A DNA stretch of 64,000 nucleotides from Arthrobacter sp. YN. Its GTDB lineage: Bacteria; Actinomycetota; Actinomycetes; Actinomycetales; Micrococcaceae. The stretch spans positions 3,782,001 through 3,846,000 of the forward strand of contig NZ_CP022436.1 in NCBI RefSeq assembly GCF_002224285.1. The letters are read 5' to 3'. Position 1 is the stretch's first letter. The number at the start of each line of letters is the position of its first letter. This document shows, in pieces, positions 33,164 through 41,498 of this stretch. A model generated the notes under the pieces. It saw only the letters and a program-made list of their open reading frames with translations. It was not told the origin of the DNA and searched no databases. Both the position numbers and the translations under genes were made by a program.

Positions 33164-35881
33164 ATGAGCACCCCTTCCCCGTCCCCCAAAATCGGCACCC
33201 CCAGCAGGGCCTGGCGGTCCCGAGCCGATGCGTGGGAGTTCCTGGGATACGCCCTCAGACAGCTCGCCTCGGCCACCTACCAGGAGTCCGGTTTGCTGTC
33301 CCAGATCGACCGGACTTTTGCCCTCTTGGCGGCGGTGGAACCGTATTGGGCCGAGCCTGGAGTCGACGCCGTGGCCCAGTTGCGCCAATTAATCGACGAC
33401 GGCGAACCCCAGGCCGCGCTCCAGCTTCTGGGCGGTTTGTCCCACCTCCCGCTCGCTTCGTCCGGGGAAACAGCTGCGGTGCCGCGCGCTGAGCTCCCGG
33501 ACGAGGAAGTTGTTGACCAGTCCGAGCCGGCGGAGCGGCCACGCTTTGAGGTCCTGGTGGTGGACACCATGGAGCCTGAAGAAGCCGAGGCGCTCAAGAA
33601 CACCATGGCTGCGCAGCGCCGCCCTTCGGATGCGTTCACGTACACGGTCAACGTGGTTCCCAGCTATGAGGATGCCTTGGTGGCCATCATGCTGAACCCC
33701 GATATCCAGTCCGTTGTTCTTCGCCCGGGCTTTTCCCTCCGCAGCTCCCATCTCTTGGGCAGCGACCTCCGGAGGTTCCTGGCCCGGCATACCTCCGCAG
33801 ACTTGCAGGACTCGCGACCCATCAGACGGATCCTTGCGCTGGCCGATGCAATTTCCGGGCTGCGGCCGGAACTGGACGTCTACTTGGTGGCAGGGGTTTC
33901 CATCGAGTCCCTGGCGGGATCCCTCACCAGGAAGTTCCGGCGGATTTTCCGGCGACAGGATCATCTGGACCTGCATCTGTCACTGCTGTCCGGGGTGGCC
34001 GAACGCTACGAAACACCGTTCTTCACGGCGTTGCAGGACTACAGCCGCCGCCCGGCCAGCGTCTTCCACGCCCTGCCGATTTCCCGGGGTGCGTCTGTAG
34101 GGACTTCACCGTGGATCCGGGACATGGCCGATTTCTACGGGACAAACCTGCTGTTGGCCGAAACGTCCGCCACCTCGGGCGGTCTGGACTCTTTGCTGGA
34201 TCCGCACGGGTCCATCAAACGCGCACAGGAACTCGCTGCCCGGGCCTTTGGGGCGCAACGAACCTACTTTGTCACCAACGGCACATCCACGGCCAACAAG
34301 ATCGTGCACCAGTCCCTGCTTGCCCCGGGCGATGTTGTGCTGGTGGACCGCAACTGCCACAAATCGCACCACTACGCCTTTGTGCTTGCCGGTGCCCGTG
34401 TGTCCTACTTGGATGCCTATCCCCTGGACAAGTACGCCTTTTATGGGGCCGTCCCTCTGGCCAGCCTGAAGCGCAGGCTTCTGGAGTACCGGCGGGCAGG
34501 CAGGCTTCACGAGGTGAAAATGGTGACCCTCACCAACTGCACGTTTGATGGTGTCGTCTACGACGTCGAAAGGGTCATGGAGGAATGCCTGGCCATCAAA
34601 CCGGATCTGGTTTTCCTGTGGGATGAGGCGTGGTTTGCCTTCGCCCGCTCCCATCCGGTGTACCGCCGTCGAACCGGTATGGCGGCTGCAGCCGCCCTGG
34701 AAGCTTCCTTCAGCGATCCTGCCTACGCCGCCCGGTACGCGGAACAGGCCGCCGCCCTTCATGACCCGGTCACCGGCGAACCCGTTGATGACGAAGCCTG
34801 GCTCAACACCAGGCTGATTCCGGATCCTGCCAAGGCACGCCTCCGGGTCTACGCAACGCAGTCAACCCACAAAACGTTGACCTCGTTGCGGCAGGGTTCC
34901 ATGATCCACGTGTATGACCAAGACTTCGCCGACTCCAACCGGGAGTCCTTCCGCGAGGCGTACATGACCCACACGTCCACCTCCCCCAACTACCAAATTC
35001 TGGCTTCCCTGGACATTGGCAGACGACAGGTGGAACTGGAAGGTTTCGGCCTGGTGCAACGGCAATCCGACCTTGCCGTATCCGTGGCCCAAGCCGTGGC
35101 CCGGCATCCCCTGCTGAAGAAGTACTTCCGTGTGCTGACCTCGCGGGACCTCATCGGTCCGCGCTATAGGGAAACCGGCTCCAGCATGCCGCTGCGGGAT
35201 GGGCTGTCGGAGCTGGAGGACGCCTGGCAGCGGGACGAATTCGTTATCGATCCCAGCCGCCTCACGCTGGACATCAGTAAAACAGGGATCGACGGCGATA
35301 CTTTCCGCCACAGCTACCTCATGGACGATCACGGCATCCAGGTGAACAAGACGTCACGGAACACGGTGCTGTTCATGACCAACATCGGCACGTCACGAAG
35401 CTCCGTGGCGTACCTGATCGAGGTCCTGGTGAAACTCGCTGAAGGCTTTGAGAATCCACATCCTTCGGCGCGGGCTCGGACGCTACCTGCCGCCTCCGAC
35501 GCTTCCCGCCCGACTCCCCCGCTCCCGGACTTCAGCACCTTCGCCGCGCGCTTCCGTACGGATGATTCCTGCGAGGACGGTGATATCCGGGCCGCCTACT
35601 TTGAGAGTTACAAACCCGATTCCACGGTGTACTTGTCCGCGTCTGAGGTGGCTGCGGCGGTGGCCAAGGGACAGGAAGTGGTCTCGGCAGGGTTCGTTAC
35701 GCCGTATCCGCCCGGGTTCCCCATCCTGGTCCCGGGGCAGGTGATCACCCGGCAGACTCTCGAGTTCATGGCTGCTTTGGATACGCGTGAAATACACGGG
35801 TTCGATCACGAACGGGGGTACCGGGTTTTCGTGGAGCCTGCTTCGTCTTCTGTTCTCGAGCTGGTGGCGGTGGCGTCCTAG
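33164..35881 (+). CDS. Orn/Lys/Arg-type PLP decarboxylase
   Basis: This 905-residue fold-I decarboxylase removes CO2 from a basic amino acid, giving agmatine, cadaverine or putrescine. About 100 N-terminal residues are of unknown role. A wing domain follows (about 125-240), then the PLP core with NCHKSHHYAFVLAGARVSYLD, FLWDEAWFAFARSHPVYR and the PLP lysine Lys570 in STHKTLTSLRQGSM, and a C-terminal Orn/Lys/Arg domain with YPPGFPILVPGQ. It is about 150 residues longer than enterobacterial AdiA or CadA. Paired with a permease and next to glutaminase, it may serve acid resistance or polyamine supply. The specificity cannot be read from sequence. Confidence 0.88.
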   Translation: MSTPSPSPKIGTPSRAWRSRADAWEFLGYALRQLASATYQESGLLSQIDRTFALLAAVEPYWAEPGVDAVAQLRQLIDDGEPQAALQLLGGLSHLPLASSGETAAVPRAELPDEEVVDQSEPAERPRFEVLVVDTMEPEEAEALKNTMAAQRRPSDAFTYTVNVVPSYEDALVAIMLNPDIQSVVLRPGFSLRSSHLLGSDLRRFLARHTSADLQDSRPIRRILALADAISGLRPELDVYLVAGVSIESLAGSLTRKFRRIFRRQDHLDLHLSLLSGVAERYETPFFTALQDYSRRPASVFHALPISRGASVGTSPWIRDMADFYGTNLLLAETSATSGGLDSLLDPHGSIKRAQELAARAFGAQRTYFVTNGTSTANKIVHQSLLAPGDVVLVDRNCHKSHHYAFVLAGARVSYLDAYPLDKYAFYGAVPLASLKRRLLEYRRAGRLHEVKMVTLTNCTFDGVVYDVERVMEECLAIKPDLVFLWDEAWFAFARSHPVYRRRTGMAAAAALEASFSDPAYAARYAEQAAALHDPVTGEPVDDEAWLNTRLIPDPAKARLRVYATQSTHKTLTSLRQGSMIHVYDQDFADSNRESFREAYMTHTSTSPNYQILASLDIGRRQVELEGFGLVQRQSDLAVSVAQAVARHPLLKKYFRVLTSRDLIGPRYRETGSSMPLRDGLSELEDAWQRDEFVIDPSRLTLDISKTGIDGDTFRHSYLMDDHGIQVNKTSRNTVLFMTNIGTSRSSVAYLIEVLVKLAEGFENPHPSARARTLPAASDASRPTPPLPDFSTFAARFRTDDSCEDGDIRAAYFESYKPDSTVYLSASEVAAAVAKGQEVVSAGFVTPYPPGFPILVPGQVITRQTLEFMAALDTREIHGFDHERGYRVFVEPASSSVLELVAVAS

Positions 35882-36915
35882 GCTTTGGCGCTCCAACCGA
35901 AAGCAGGGGCGACGTGCTTGGCGACGTTGCCCAGCAGCTTGGCGTTGTAGTCGACGCCAAGCTGGTTGGGCACTGTGAGCAGGACCGTGTCGGCTGCTTG
36001 CACGGCTGCGTCGTTCGCCAGTTCGTCTGCTAGTTGATCCGGCTCGCCGATGTAGCTCTTCCCGAAACGGGACAACGCGCCGTCGAGAATTCCCACTTGG
36101 TCTTGGCTGTCCGCTTGGGCTCGGAGACCGAAGTAATGATTGTCGACGTCGTCCACGATGGGGATGACGCTGCGGCTGACGGAAATCCTTGGTTCAAAGT
36201 CGTGCCCTGCGGCGGCCCAGGCTTCGCGGAACATTCGGATCTGCTCTGCCTGCAGTTCGTCGAAAGGAACACCGGTGTCCTCGGTGAGGAGGGTTGAACT
36301 CATGAGGTTCATGCCTTGCTCTGCTGCCCAGACTGCAGTCTTCCGGGTTCCGGCGCCCCACCAGATTCTCTGCGGGAGGCCGGGTGACTGGGGTTGGATG
36401 GGCAGCAGACCTGTGGCCCCACCGGCGTAGTGCGGGTCCGCTTCGGCCACCCCGTGCCCGGCGATGGCTTTGCGGAACAATGCGGTGTGGCGGCGGGCCA
36501 TGTCGCCGCCGTCCTCACCGTCCTCGGGGACGTAGCCGAAGTTCGCTGCTCCGTTCCGTGCGGGTTCGGGTGAACCACGGCTCACTCCGAGCTGCAACCG
36601 CCCATCACTGATGAGGTCTGTGGCTGCTGCTTCCTCGGCCATGTAGAGGCTGTTTTCGTATCTCATGTCGATCACGCCGGTGCCCATTTCGATCCGGCTG
36701 GTCCGTGCCGCAATAGCGCTCAGCAGTGGAAAGGGCGATGCTTGCTGCCGGGCGAAGTGGTGCACTCGGAAGAAGGCCCCGTCGATGCCCAGTTCCTCAG
36801 CGGCCACAGCGAGTTCGATGCCCTGTTTCAGGGCCTCCCCAGCCGTTGGCACGAGGGAACCCGGGACGCGGGCCCAGTGACCGAAGGAGAGGAAACCGAT
36901 CCGTTTGTTGTGCAT
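35878..36915 (-). CDS. LLM-class flavin-dependent oxidoreductase
   Basis: This 345-residue TIM-barrel protein is of the luciferase-like monooxygenase family, using reduced flavin. Typical segments are IGFLSFGHWAR at the start, VAAEELGIDGAFFRVHHFARQ, and TSRIEMGTGVIDMRYENSLYMAEEAAATDLISDGRLQLGVSRG shortened here to its family turns. The substrate is unknown; members act on alkanals, sulfonates or xenobiotics. It overlaps the decarboxylase stop by 4 bases tail to tail, so the genes are separate units. Confidence 0.88.
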   Translation of the reverse strand: MHNKRIGFLSFGHWARVPGSLVPTAGEALKQGIELAVAAEELGIDGAFFRVHHFARQQASPFPLLSAIAARTSRIEMGTGVIDMRYENSLYMAEEAAATDLISDGRLQLGVSRGSPEPARNGAANFGYVPEDGEDGGDMARRHTALFRKAIAGHGVAEADPHYAGGATGLLPIQPQSPGLPQRIWWGAGTRKTAVWAAEQGMNLMSSTLLTEDTGVPFDELQAEQIRMFREAWAAAGHDFEPRISVSRSVIPIVDDVDNHYFGLRAQADSQDQVGILDGALSRFGKSYIGEPDQLADELANDAAVQAADTVLLTVPNQLGVDYNAKLLGNVAKHVAPAFGWSAKA

Positions 36916-37058
36916 GTTCGGGACAACTCCGCGGGGGCCCGGAGAATTCCACGGAGCCGCTCGTCCAGCGTTCAGCGCTTTCCGAAAGTGATTCAGAATC
37001 CGTCGAGCGCGTTAGGTATAGTGGAGCCGTCGGGGGTTTATCTATTTGATGGAGTAAA

Positions 37059-38978
37059 ATGAATTTCGACACGGGGGTTGCCGATCGTCTGATCGGTGCA
37101 TGTCGAGACGCAGCGCGTACGTTGCAGGATCAACGCGGCGGGCGGGAAGCGATCTCGACTGCTGCTCTTACGGAATTCCGGGGCGTGTTCGCTGACTGTT
37201 TCCGGGAGAACGTTGCCGCTGAACGGGCGGCCCGTACGGAGCTGGTCCATATGTTGGAAGACGTTGCCCGTCGGGTACAGCAAGCGAAGAGCGCCGCGGA
37301 GGTTGAGCAGCGTCGCTTGGATCAGGTGACGGAGTGGGCGCTTGCCTCCGGTTGGGCGCGTGCTGGCGGCGGTTTTGCAGTGGATGTGGGGCCGCGCCCG
37401 TCGATGGAGGCGACTGACCGTCCGGTGGTGAGCGTGGAGACTGCACGGCAGGGGTTTCGTGTCTGGGCGAGTGGAAGCACTGGTGGGGCGAGTTCCGCTG
37501 ATCCGGACACCTTGGACTCCGCAGTGTCAACCTTCAGGATCCAGGACGACTCAGACCGAGGCGCGGCCAACAGAGTCAGTGCAGCTGTGTCCGAGTTCGA
37601 GGACAAGTGCTCCTGGGTGCACTCTGATCTCGACGCTGTCCGTGGCGGGCTGCGACGGTTCCTGGAAGACAACCATCAGGACGCGACCCGGCTTTCCGAC
37701 ATCGCGTCGACGTTCCGTGCTGCCGGTGGGAGCGGTGACCTCGGGCAGATAACGGTATCGAACGGCGTTCTTGTGCTTGCAACGGCGCCGATGACCTTAT
37801 CGGGCTCGGCGCTGCTGGGCTACTTGTCCACTGCCTCCGAGGCTGACGTGAAGGCATTGGCCACAATACCCGGATGGCAGCAGACCCTGCGAGGCATGGA
37901 CCCATCGAAAATCGGGGCTTGGTGGGCGGGCATGAAAACGGGAGCCCACACTGCAGTGAACGAGTCCGGGTTCACGCAGGTACAGGAGCTGCTGCTGGCT
38001 GCGGCTCCGGCCATGTTCGGCGCTTTGGACGGGATGCCCGCACTGGCTAGGGTCCGGGCGAACCAGTTGAACGCGCCAAGCCTGCTCCGCGCGGCGGAGA
38101 AAGACCTGGAAACAGCCCGGAAATTGTCGGGGATCGGGCAAGCACACCACGACCCGAACCGAACAAAAATGCTGGAAAATGAGGTCGCCTATCTGAAGCA
38201 GGTGGAAGCTGGGCAAGTTCAGCTTTACCTCTATGACCGGGACCAGTCCCGGATCGTGGAAATGATCGGCACCCCGGGCCCCGACACACGGCACGTGATC
38301 ACCTACGTTCCAGGAACCTTCACCGGAATGAACATTTTCTACACAGGCGGCGTACAGCAGGTCTCGAGATACCTCAATAACAACGTGCCGGGGACGGTGG
38401 CATTCGTCTACAAGGATGGGCGGTTCCCCGGAGAGGCGGACACCGCCGGCGGCCCCAACCTGGCGAGAATTGGTGAGGCGAACGATGAGAAACTCGCACG
38501 CACCTCGGGGCAGCAACTGGCAGGTTTCGAGACCGGGATGCGCACTGACCCCTACCTGAACGGTGCCGAACAAACCGGCATCGGACACAGCTGGGGCCTG
38601 GCGAACCTCACCAGCTCCGAAGTCGCCGGAGCCCGATATGACAAAGTAATATCCCTCGCCGGGGCCGGAATGCTCCCGGACTGGAAACCACAGCCAACCA
38701 CGGAATACTCGAACCTGTACTACTATGATCTGCTCGTCCATGGTCAGGGAGTTCCCAACCTCATCACGAAGAGAGGGGTGGTGTGGGATGGAAATAACCC
38801 CATTCATCGGGATGAGTTCGAACAGCACTATTACCGCGGCCCCCACGACGACCAACTCAGGGCGATTAACACCGTCGAAGAAGGGAACATCCTCATGGAA
38901 AACCACAACCTCATTGCCTCAAACAGCAAGGACAACCGGAGGGTTTTGGATGAAGTGTCTGAGGTGTTGAAACGATGA
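37059..38978 (+). CDS. DUF1023-type alpha/beta hydrolase with helical N-terminal domain; candidate secreted lipase/esterase toxin
   Basis: This 639-residue protein has no signal peptide. Residues 1-215 are long amphipathic helices resembling the hairpin domains that precede actinobacterial type VII secretion (WXG/LXG-like) proteins. Residues 285-330 hold the conserved GAWWAG ... AAPAMFGALDGMPA ... RANQL block of the DUF1023 family. The nucleophile elbow is GHSWG with Ser511; Asp557 in YYYDLLVHG and His616 in MENHNLIA are candidate triad partners. GGAG at 37051 sets the start. The stop overlaps the next lipoprotein start as ATGA. The last 27 codons are repeated before each downstream lipoprotein. 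Family membership is fairly firm; a toxin role is inferred from architecture and neighbours. A housekeeping cell-envelope esterase is the alternative. Confidence 0.82.
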   Translation: MNFDTGVADRLIGACRDAARTLQDQRGGREAISTAALTEFRGVFADCFRENVAAERAARTELVHMLEDVARRVQQAKSAAEVEQRRLDQVTEWALASGWARAGGGFAVDVGPRPSMEATDRPVVSVETARQGFRVWASGSTGGASSADPDTLDSAVSTFRIQDDSDRGAANRVSAAVSEFEDKCSWVHSDLDAVRGGLRRFLEDNHQDATRLSDIASTFRAAGGSGDLGQITVSNGVLVLATAPMTLSGSALLGYLSTASEADVKALATIPGWQQTLRGMDPSKIGAWWAGMKTGAHTAVNESGFTQVQELLLAAAPAMFGALDGMPALARVRANQLNAPSLLRAAEKDLETARKLSGIGQAHHDPNRTKMLENEVAYLKQVEAGQVQLYLYDRDQSRIVEMIGTPGPDTRHVITYVPGTFTGMNIFYTGGVQQVSRYLNNNVPGTVAFVYKDGRFPGEADTAGGPNLARIGEANDEKLARTSGQQLAGFETGMRTDPYLNGAEQTGIGHSWGLANLTSSEVAGARYDKVISLAGAGMLPDWKPQPTTEYSNLYYYDLLVHGQGVPNLITKRGVVWDGNNPIHRDEFEQHYYRGPHDDQLRAINTVEEGNILMENHNLIASNSKDNRRVLDEVSEVLKR

Positions 38979-39499
38979 AAATTTCCAACTTTGCAGCCTA
39001 CATCGCCGCGATCGTGACCATTGGTGGCGTCTCAAGCTGCGCAACTTCGGACATTCCAAGAGAGGAACATAACGTGGTTACGCAAGTGAGGTGGCAGGAA
39101 GCTAAAGCAAGCACGGAAAAGGAAGCGCTGGAGATCGCGGCCTTGATCCCAAAGGACAAGATTACTTCCATAGTCCAGAAAGAGACGGGCGTTCTCCTAT
39201 CCTGCAGCAATACCGAACACAACTGGAACGGTTCGACTTCGATCACGCTGACTCAGGAAAGCGAAGCTGAATCTGTCGTGAAAGAACTTGAGACGGCTGC
39301 TCGGGCACACTACACGGATCATCGTTTTGAGGTCTCAAGCGACCGGACCATACAAGGCACCTTTCGTGTTGAGATAAGCGATCCGGCCACCTCGGAAATG
39401 TATCTCATCAGGGAGGACGATCCCGGCGTCATTCGCATTGCATCAGGTTCGCCTTGCTTCACTTTGCCCGAGGGCATCTACCCGGGTGGGGATTTCTAG
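38975..39499 (+). CDS. Lipoprotein 1 of the array (coupled to the hydrolase)
   Basis: This 174-residue protein has a lipoprotein signal with lipobox VSSC (Cys22). Its ATG overlaps the hydrolase TGA, so translation is coupled and near-equal expression is expected. It shares with the four downstream paralogues the order W-Q-E-A-K helix, EIAALIP, GVLLSC ... HNWNGSTSITLT, and the invariant end PCFTLPEGIYPGGDF. The two Cys outside the lipobox are conserved in all five and may form a disulfide. It is the most divergent copy, with its own middle region and N terminus, so it may be the ancestral partner of the hydrolase. No known family is recognised. Confidence 0.82.
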   Translation: MKISNFAAYIAAIVTIGGVSSCATSDIPREEHNVVTQVRWQEAKASTEKEALEIAALIPKDKITSIVQKETGVLLSCSNTEHNWNGSTSITLTQESEAESVVKELETAARAHYTDHRFEVSSDRTIQGTFRVEISDPATSEMYLIREDDPGVIRIASGSPCFTLPEGIYPGGDF

Positions 39500-39505
39500 A
39501 TCCTC

Positions 39506-39590
39506 ATGAGCAACCAGAACCTCATCGCCTCCACAAGCGAAGACAAGCAAGCAAGTACTCAAAGACAGGCTTGGCATTGTGGCTCGATGA
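39506..39590 (+). pseudogene. Duplicated hydrolase tail 1 (frameshifted)
   Basis: This 85-base copy corresponds to the last 84 bases of the hydrolase gene (38895-38978). It reads MSNQNLIASTSEDKQ, then carries one extra base, after which the other frame continues Q-V-L-K-D and ends at the ATGA junction. The His of the parental NHNLIA is Gln here. The insertion puts the tail in frame with lipoprotein 2, making a spurious longer frame. Confidence 0.8.
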
Positions 39591-40138
39591 GGGCGCGTCG
39601 CGGTGCCATGGCGTTGTTGCTCGCGGCAGGTTCGATCGGGCTCGCCGCTTGTGCTGGAAACCCCAACACGGGTTCAATCCAGTCGACTGTGCCAACACCT
39701 ACTAAAACACAAGAGGAACCGATGAAAGCTGAACTGACCTGGCAGGAGGCGAAAGCCCACACCCAAGCAATGGAATTGGAGATCGCCGCCCTGATCCCAA
39801 AAAATGCTGATATCTCCATTGATCAGAAAAAGAAGGGCATGCTTCTGTCCTGCAACAAGACCCAGCACAACTGGAAGGGTTTCACGACCATCACCGTTGC
39901 CGAAGGAACCGAAATCGAGCCGATCGTGAGAGCCATCGAGGCCCACTACCGGGCGAAAGGAACCAAAGTATCCGCCGATAGGAATCTAAACGAAGACTAT
40001 CGAATTCAGATCGACCCGCCTGCGCCTGGGGAGAACTACATCGTCTCCGAAGGATTGGCCCCAAATCAGATAGACATCGATTCAGGTTCGCCGTGCTTCA
40101 CATTGCCCGAGGGCATCTACCCGGGTGGGGATTTCTAG
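39587..40138 (+). CDS. Lipoprotein 2 of the array
   Basis: This 183-residue lipoprotein has signal MRARRGAMALLLAAGSIGLAAC with lipobox LAAC (Cys22). The start at 39587 is chosen because it gives a proper signal peptide and keeps the ATGA junction seen in other units; the frame is open to 39506 only through the frameshifted tail copy. The mature part has ELTWQEAKAH, EIAALIPKNADISIDQKKKG, LLSCNKTQHNW and the common PCFTLPEGIYPGGDF end. An internal in-frame ATG (39722, residue 46) has GAGGAA just upstream. It is A-type, like lipoprotein 4. Role unknown; immunity to the hydrolase or a relative is inferred. Confidence 0.82.
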   Translation: MRARRGAMALLLAAGSIGLAACAGNPNTGSIQSTVPTPTKTQEEPMKAELTWQEAKAHTQAMELEIAALIPKNADISIDQKKKGMLLSCNKTQHNWKGFTTITVAEGTEIEPIVRAIEAHYRAKGTKVSADRNLNEDYRIQIDPPAPGENYIVSEGLAPNQIDIDSGSPCFTLPEGIYPGGDF

Positions 40139-40144
40139 ATTCTC

Positions 40145-40228
40145 ATGAACAACCAGAACCTCATCGCCTCGTACAGCGTGGACAACGGGCAAGTGCCCAA
40201 GTGCATGCTGGGAAGTGCGATTCGATGA
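40145..40228 (+). other. Duplicated hydrolase tail 2, intact 27-codon mini-ORF
   Basis: The segment is 84 bases long, exactly as in the parent, with ATG start and TGA stop, reading MNNQNLIASYSVDN then GQVPKCMLGSAIR. The TGA overlaps the ATG of lipoprotein 3. The catalytic-His position is Gln. If translated, it would couple ribosomes into the lipoprotein gene; the G-rich end of the preceding gene could serve as its ribosome site. Confidence 0.75.
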
Positions 40229-40770
40229 GGGTTCGGAGCGGCGCCATGGCGTTCATGCTGGTCGTTTCGATCGGGCTTGCCGGTTGCGCCGGGCCACCCA
40301 TCGGGAGTTCGACGGAGTCGACTGTGCCAACTGCGGCCAAAACACAGGAGGCAACGATGAATGCTGAGCTGACATGGCAGCAAGCGAAAGCTCATACACA
40401 AGCAATGGAACTGGAGATCGCCGCCCTGATCCCAAAAAATGCTGATTACTCCATTGATCAGAAAAAGAAGGGCATGCTTCTGTCCTGCAACAGCACCCAA
40501 CACAAATGGAAAGGTTCCACTACCATCACGGTCGTTGGAGGAACCAACATCGAGCCGATCGTGAAGGACATCGAAGCCCACTACCGGGCGAAAGGAACGA
40601 AAGTATCCGCCGACAGGAATGTCGACGAAGACTATCGAATCCAAATCGATCTGGGAGGCGGGGAGAACTACATCGTCGCAGAAGGCTTGGCCCCAAATGA
40701 AATCCGTATCGCCTCGGGATCTGAGTGCTTCATTTTGCCCGAGGGCATCTACCCGGGCGGGGATTTTTAG
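40225..40770 (+). CDS. Lipoprotein 3 of the array
   Basis: This 181-residue lipoprotein has signal MRVRSGAMAFMLVVSIGLAGC with lipobox LAGC (Cys21). The start at 40225 is preferred over the open frame to 40093, which overlaps the previous gene and lacks a signal. It shares ELTWQQAKAH, DQKKKGMLLSC and ECFILPEGIYPGGDF with the family. An internal in-frame ATG at 40357 follows a perfect AGGAGG at 5 bases, so a second product without signal peptide is possible. It is B-type; its first 230 bases are almost identical to lipoprotein 5. Confidence 0.82.
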   Translation: MRVRSGAMAFMLVVSIGLAGCAGPPIGSSTESTVPTAAKTQEATMNAELTWQQAKAHTQAMELEIAALIPKNADYSIDQKKKGMLLSCNSTQHKWKGSTTITVVGGTNIEPIVKDIEAHYRAKGTKVSADRNVDEDYRIQIDLGGGENYIVAEGLAPNEIRIASGSECFILPEGIYPGGDF

Positions 40771-40776
40771 GTCCTC

Positions 40777-40860
40777 ATGAACAACCACAACCTCATCGAC
40801 TCAAACAACGAAAACAACGAGCAAGTACTCAAAGACATGCTTGGAATTGTGGCTAGATGA
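40777..40860 (+). other. Duplicated hydrolase tail 3, intact 27-codon mini-ORF, His kept
   Basis: Again 84 bases with ATG and TGA, reading MNNHNLIDSNNENN then EQVLKDMLGIVAR. This copy keeps the His of the parental NHNLI segment. The stop overlaps the ATG of lipoprotein 4. Confidence 0.75.
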
Positions 40861-41408
40861 GGGCGCGTCGCCGTGCCATGGCGTTGTGGCTGGTGGCAGG
40901 TTCGATCGGGCTCGCCGCTTGTGCTGGAAACCCCAACACGGGTTCAATCCAGTCGACCGTGCCAACGCCTGCTAAAACACAAGAGGAACCGATGAAAGCT
41001 GAACTAACCTGGCAGGAAGCTAAAGCCCACGCACAAGCCATACAACTGGAGATCGTCGCGCTGATCCCAAAAGATGCTGTCATCTCGATTGATCAGAAGA
41101 AGAAGGGCGTGCTTCTGTCCTGCGACAAGACGCAGCACAACTGGAATGCTTCAACCACGGTCACGGTAGCTGAAGGAACCAAAATCCAGTCGGTCGTGAA
41201 GGACATCGAAGCCCACTACCGTGCGAATGGCTTAAATGTGTCCGTAGATAGAAATGTAAACGAAAACTATCGAATCCAAATCGACCCGCCTGCTCCAGGG
41301 GAGAGTTACATCGTCTCCGAAGGATTGTCTCCAAACGAAATCCGTATTGCATCAGGATCTGAGTGCTTCACCTTGCCCGAGGGCATCTACCCGGGTGGGG
41401 ATTTTTAG
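40857..41408 (+). CDS. Lipoprotein 4 of the array
   Basis: This 183-residue lipoprotein has signal MRARRRAMALWLVAGSIGL then AAC lipobox (Cys22). It is A-type: its N-terminal part is nearly the same as lipoprotein 2, while its C-terminal part (GLSPNEIRIASGSECF) follows lipoprotein 3, so the gene is mosaic. Family blocks ELTWQEAKAH, DQKKKGVLLSC and LPEGIYPGGDF are present. An internal ATG at 40992 follows GAGGAA. The ATGA junction with the mini-ORF suggests coupled translation. Confidence 0.82.
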   Translation: MRARRRAMALWLVAGSIGLAACAGNPNTGSIQSTVPTPAKTQEEPMKAELTWQEAKAHAQAIQLEIVALIPKDAVISIDQKKKGVLLSCDKTQHNWNASTTVTVAEGTKIQSVVKDIEAHYRANGLNVSVDRNVNENYRIQIDPPAPGESYIVSEGLSPNEIRIASGSECFTLPEGIYPGGDF

Positions 41409-41414
41409 GTCCTC

Positions 41415-41498
41415 ATGAACAACCGTAACCTCATCTCCTCTAATAGCGAGGACAACGAACAGGCGCTCATGGACATGCTGGGAAGTGCGATTCGATGA
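41415..41498 (+). other. Duplicated hydrolase tail 4, intact 27-codon mini-ORF
   Basis: 84 bases, ATG to TGA, reading MNNRNLISSNSEDN then EQALMDMLGSAIR. The catalytic-His position is Arg. The end (MLGSAIR) matches tail 2, supporting the two-unit duplication. The stop overlaps the ATG of lipoprotein 5. Confidence 0.75.

Noticed and set aside
31639..33276. 545-codon minus-strand frame opposite the permease
   Set aside because: It is antisense to a well-supported membrane permease, and its composition (His, Glu, Gly, Arg rich) is typical of a shadow frame.
40093..40224. Upstream extension of lipoprotein 3
   Set aside because: It overlaps the end of lipoprotein 2 and the tail copy in another frame, lacks a signal peptide and would hide the lipobox. 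The ATG at 40225 with the ATGA junction fits the other units.
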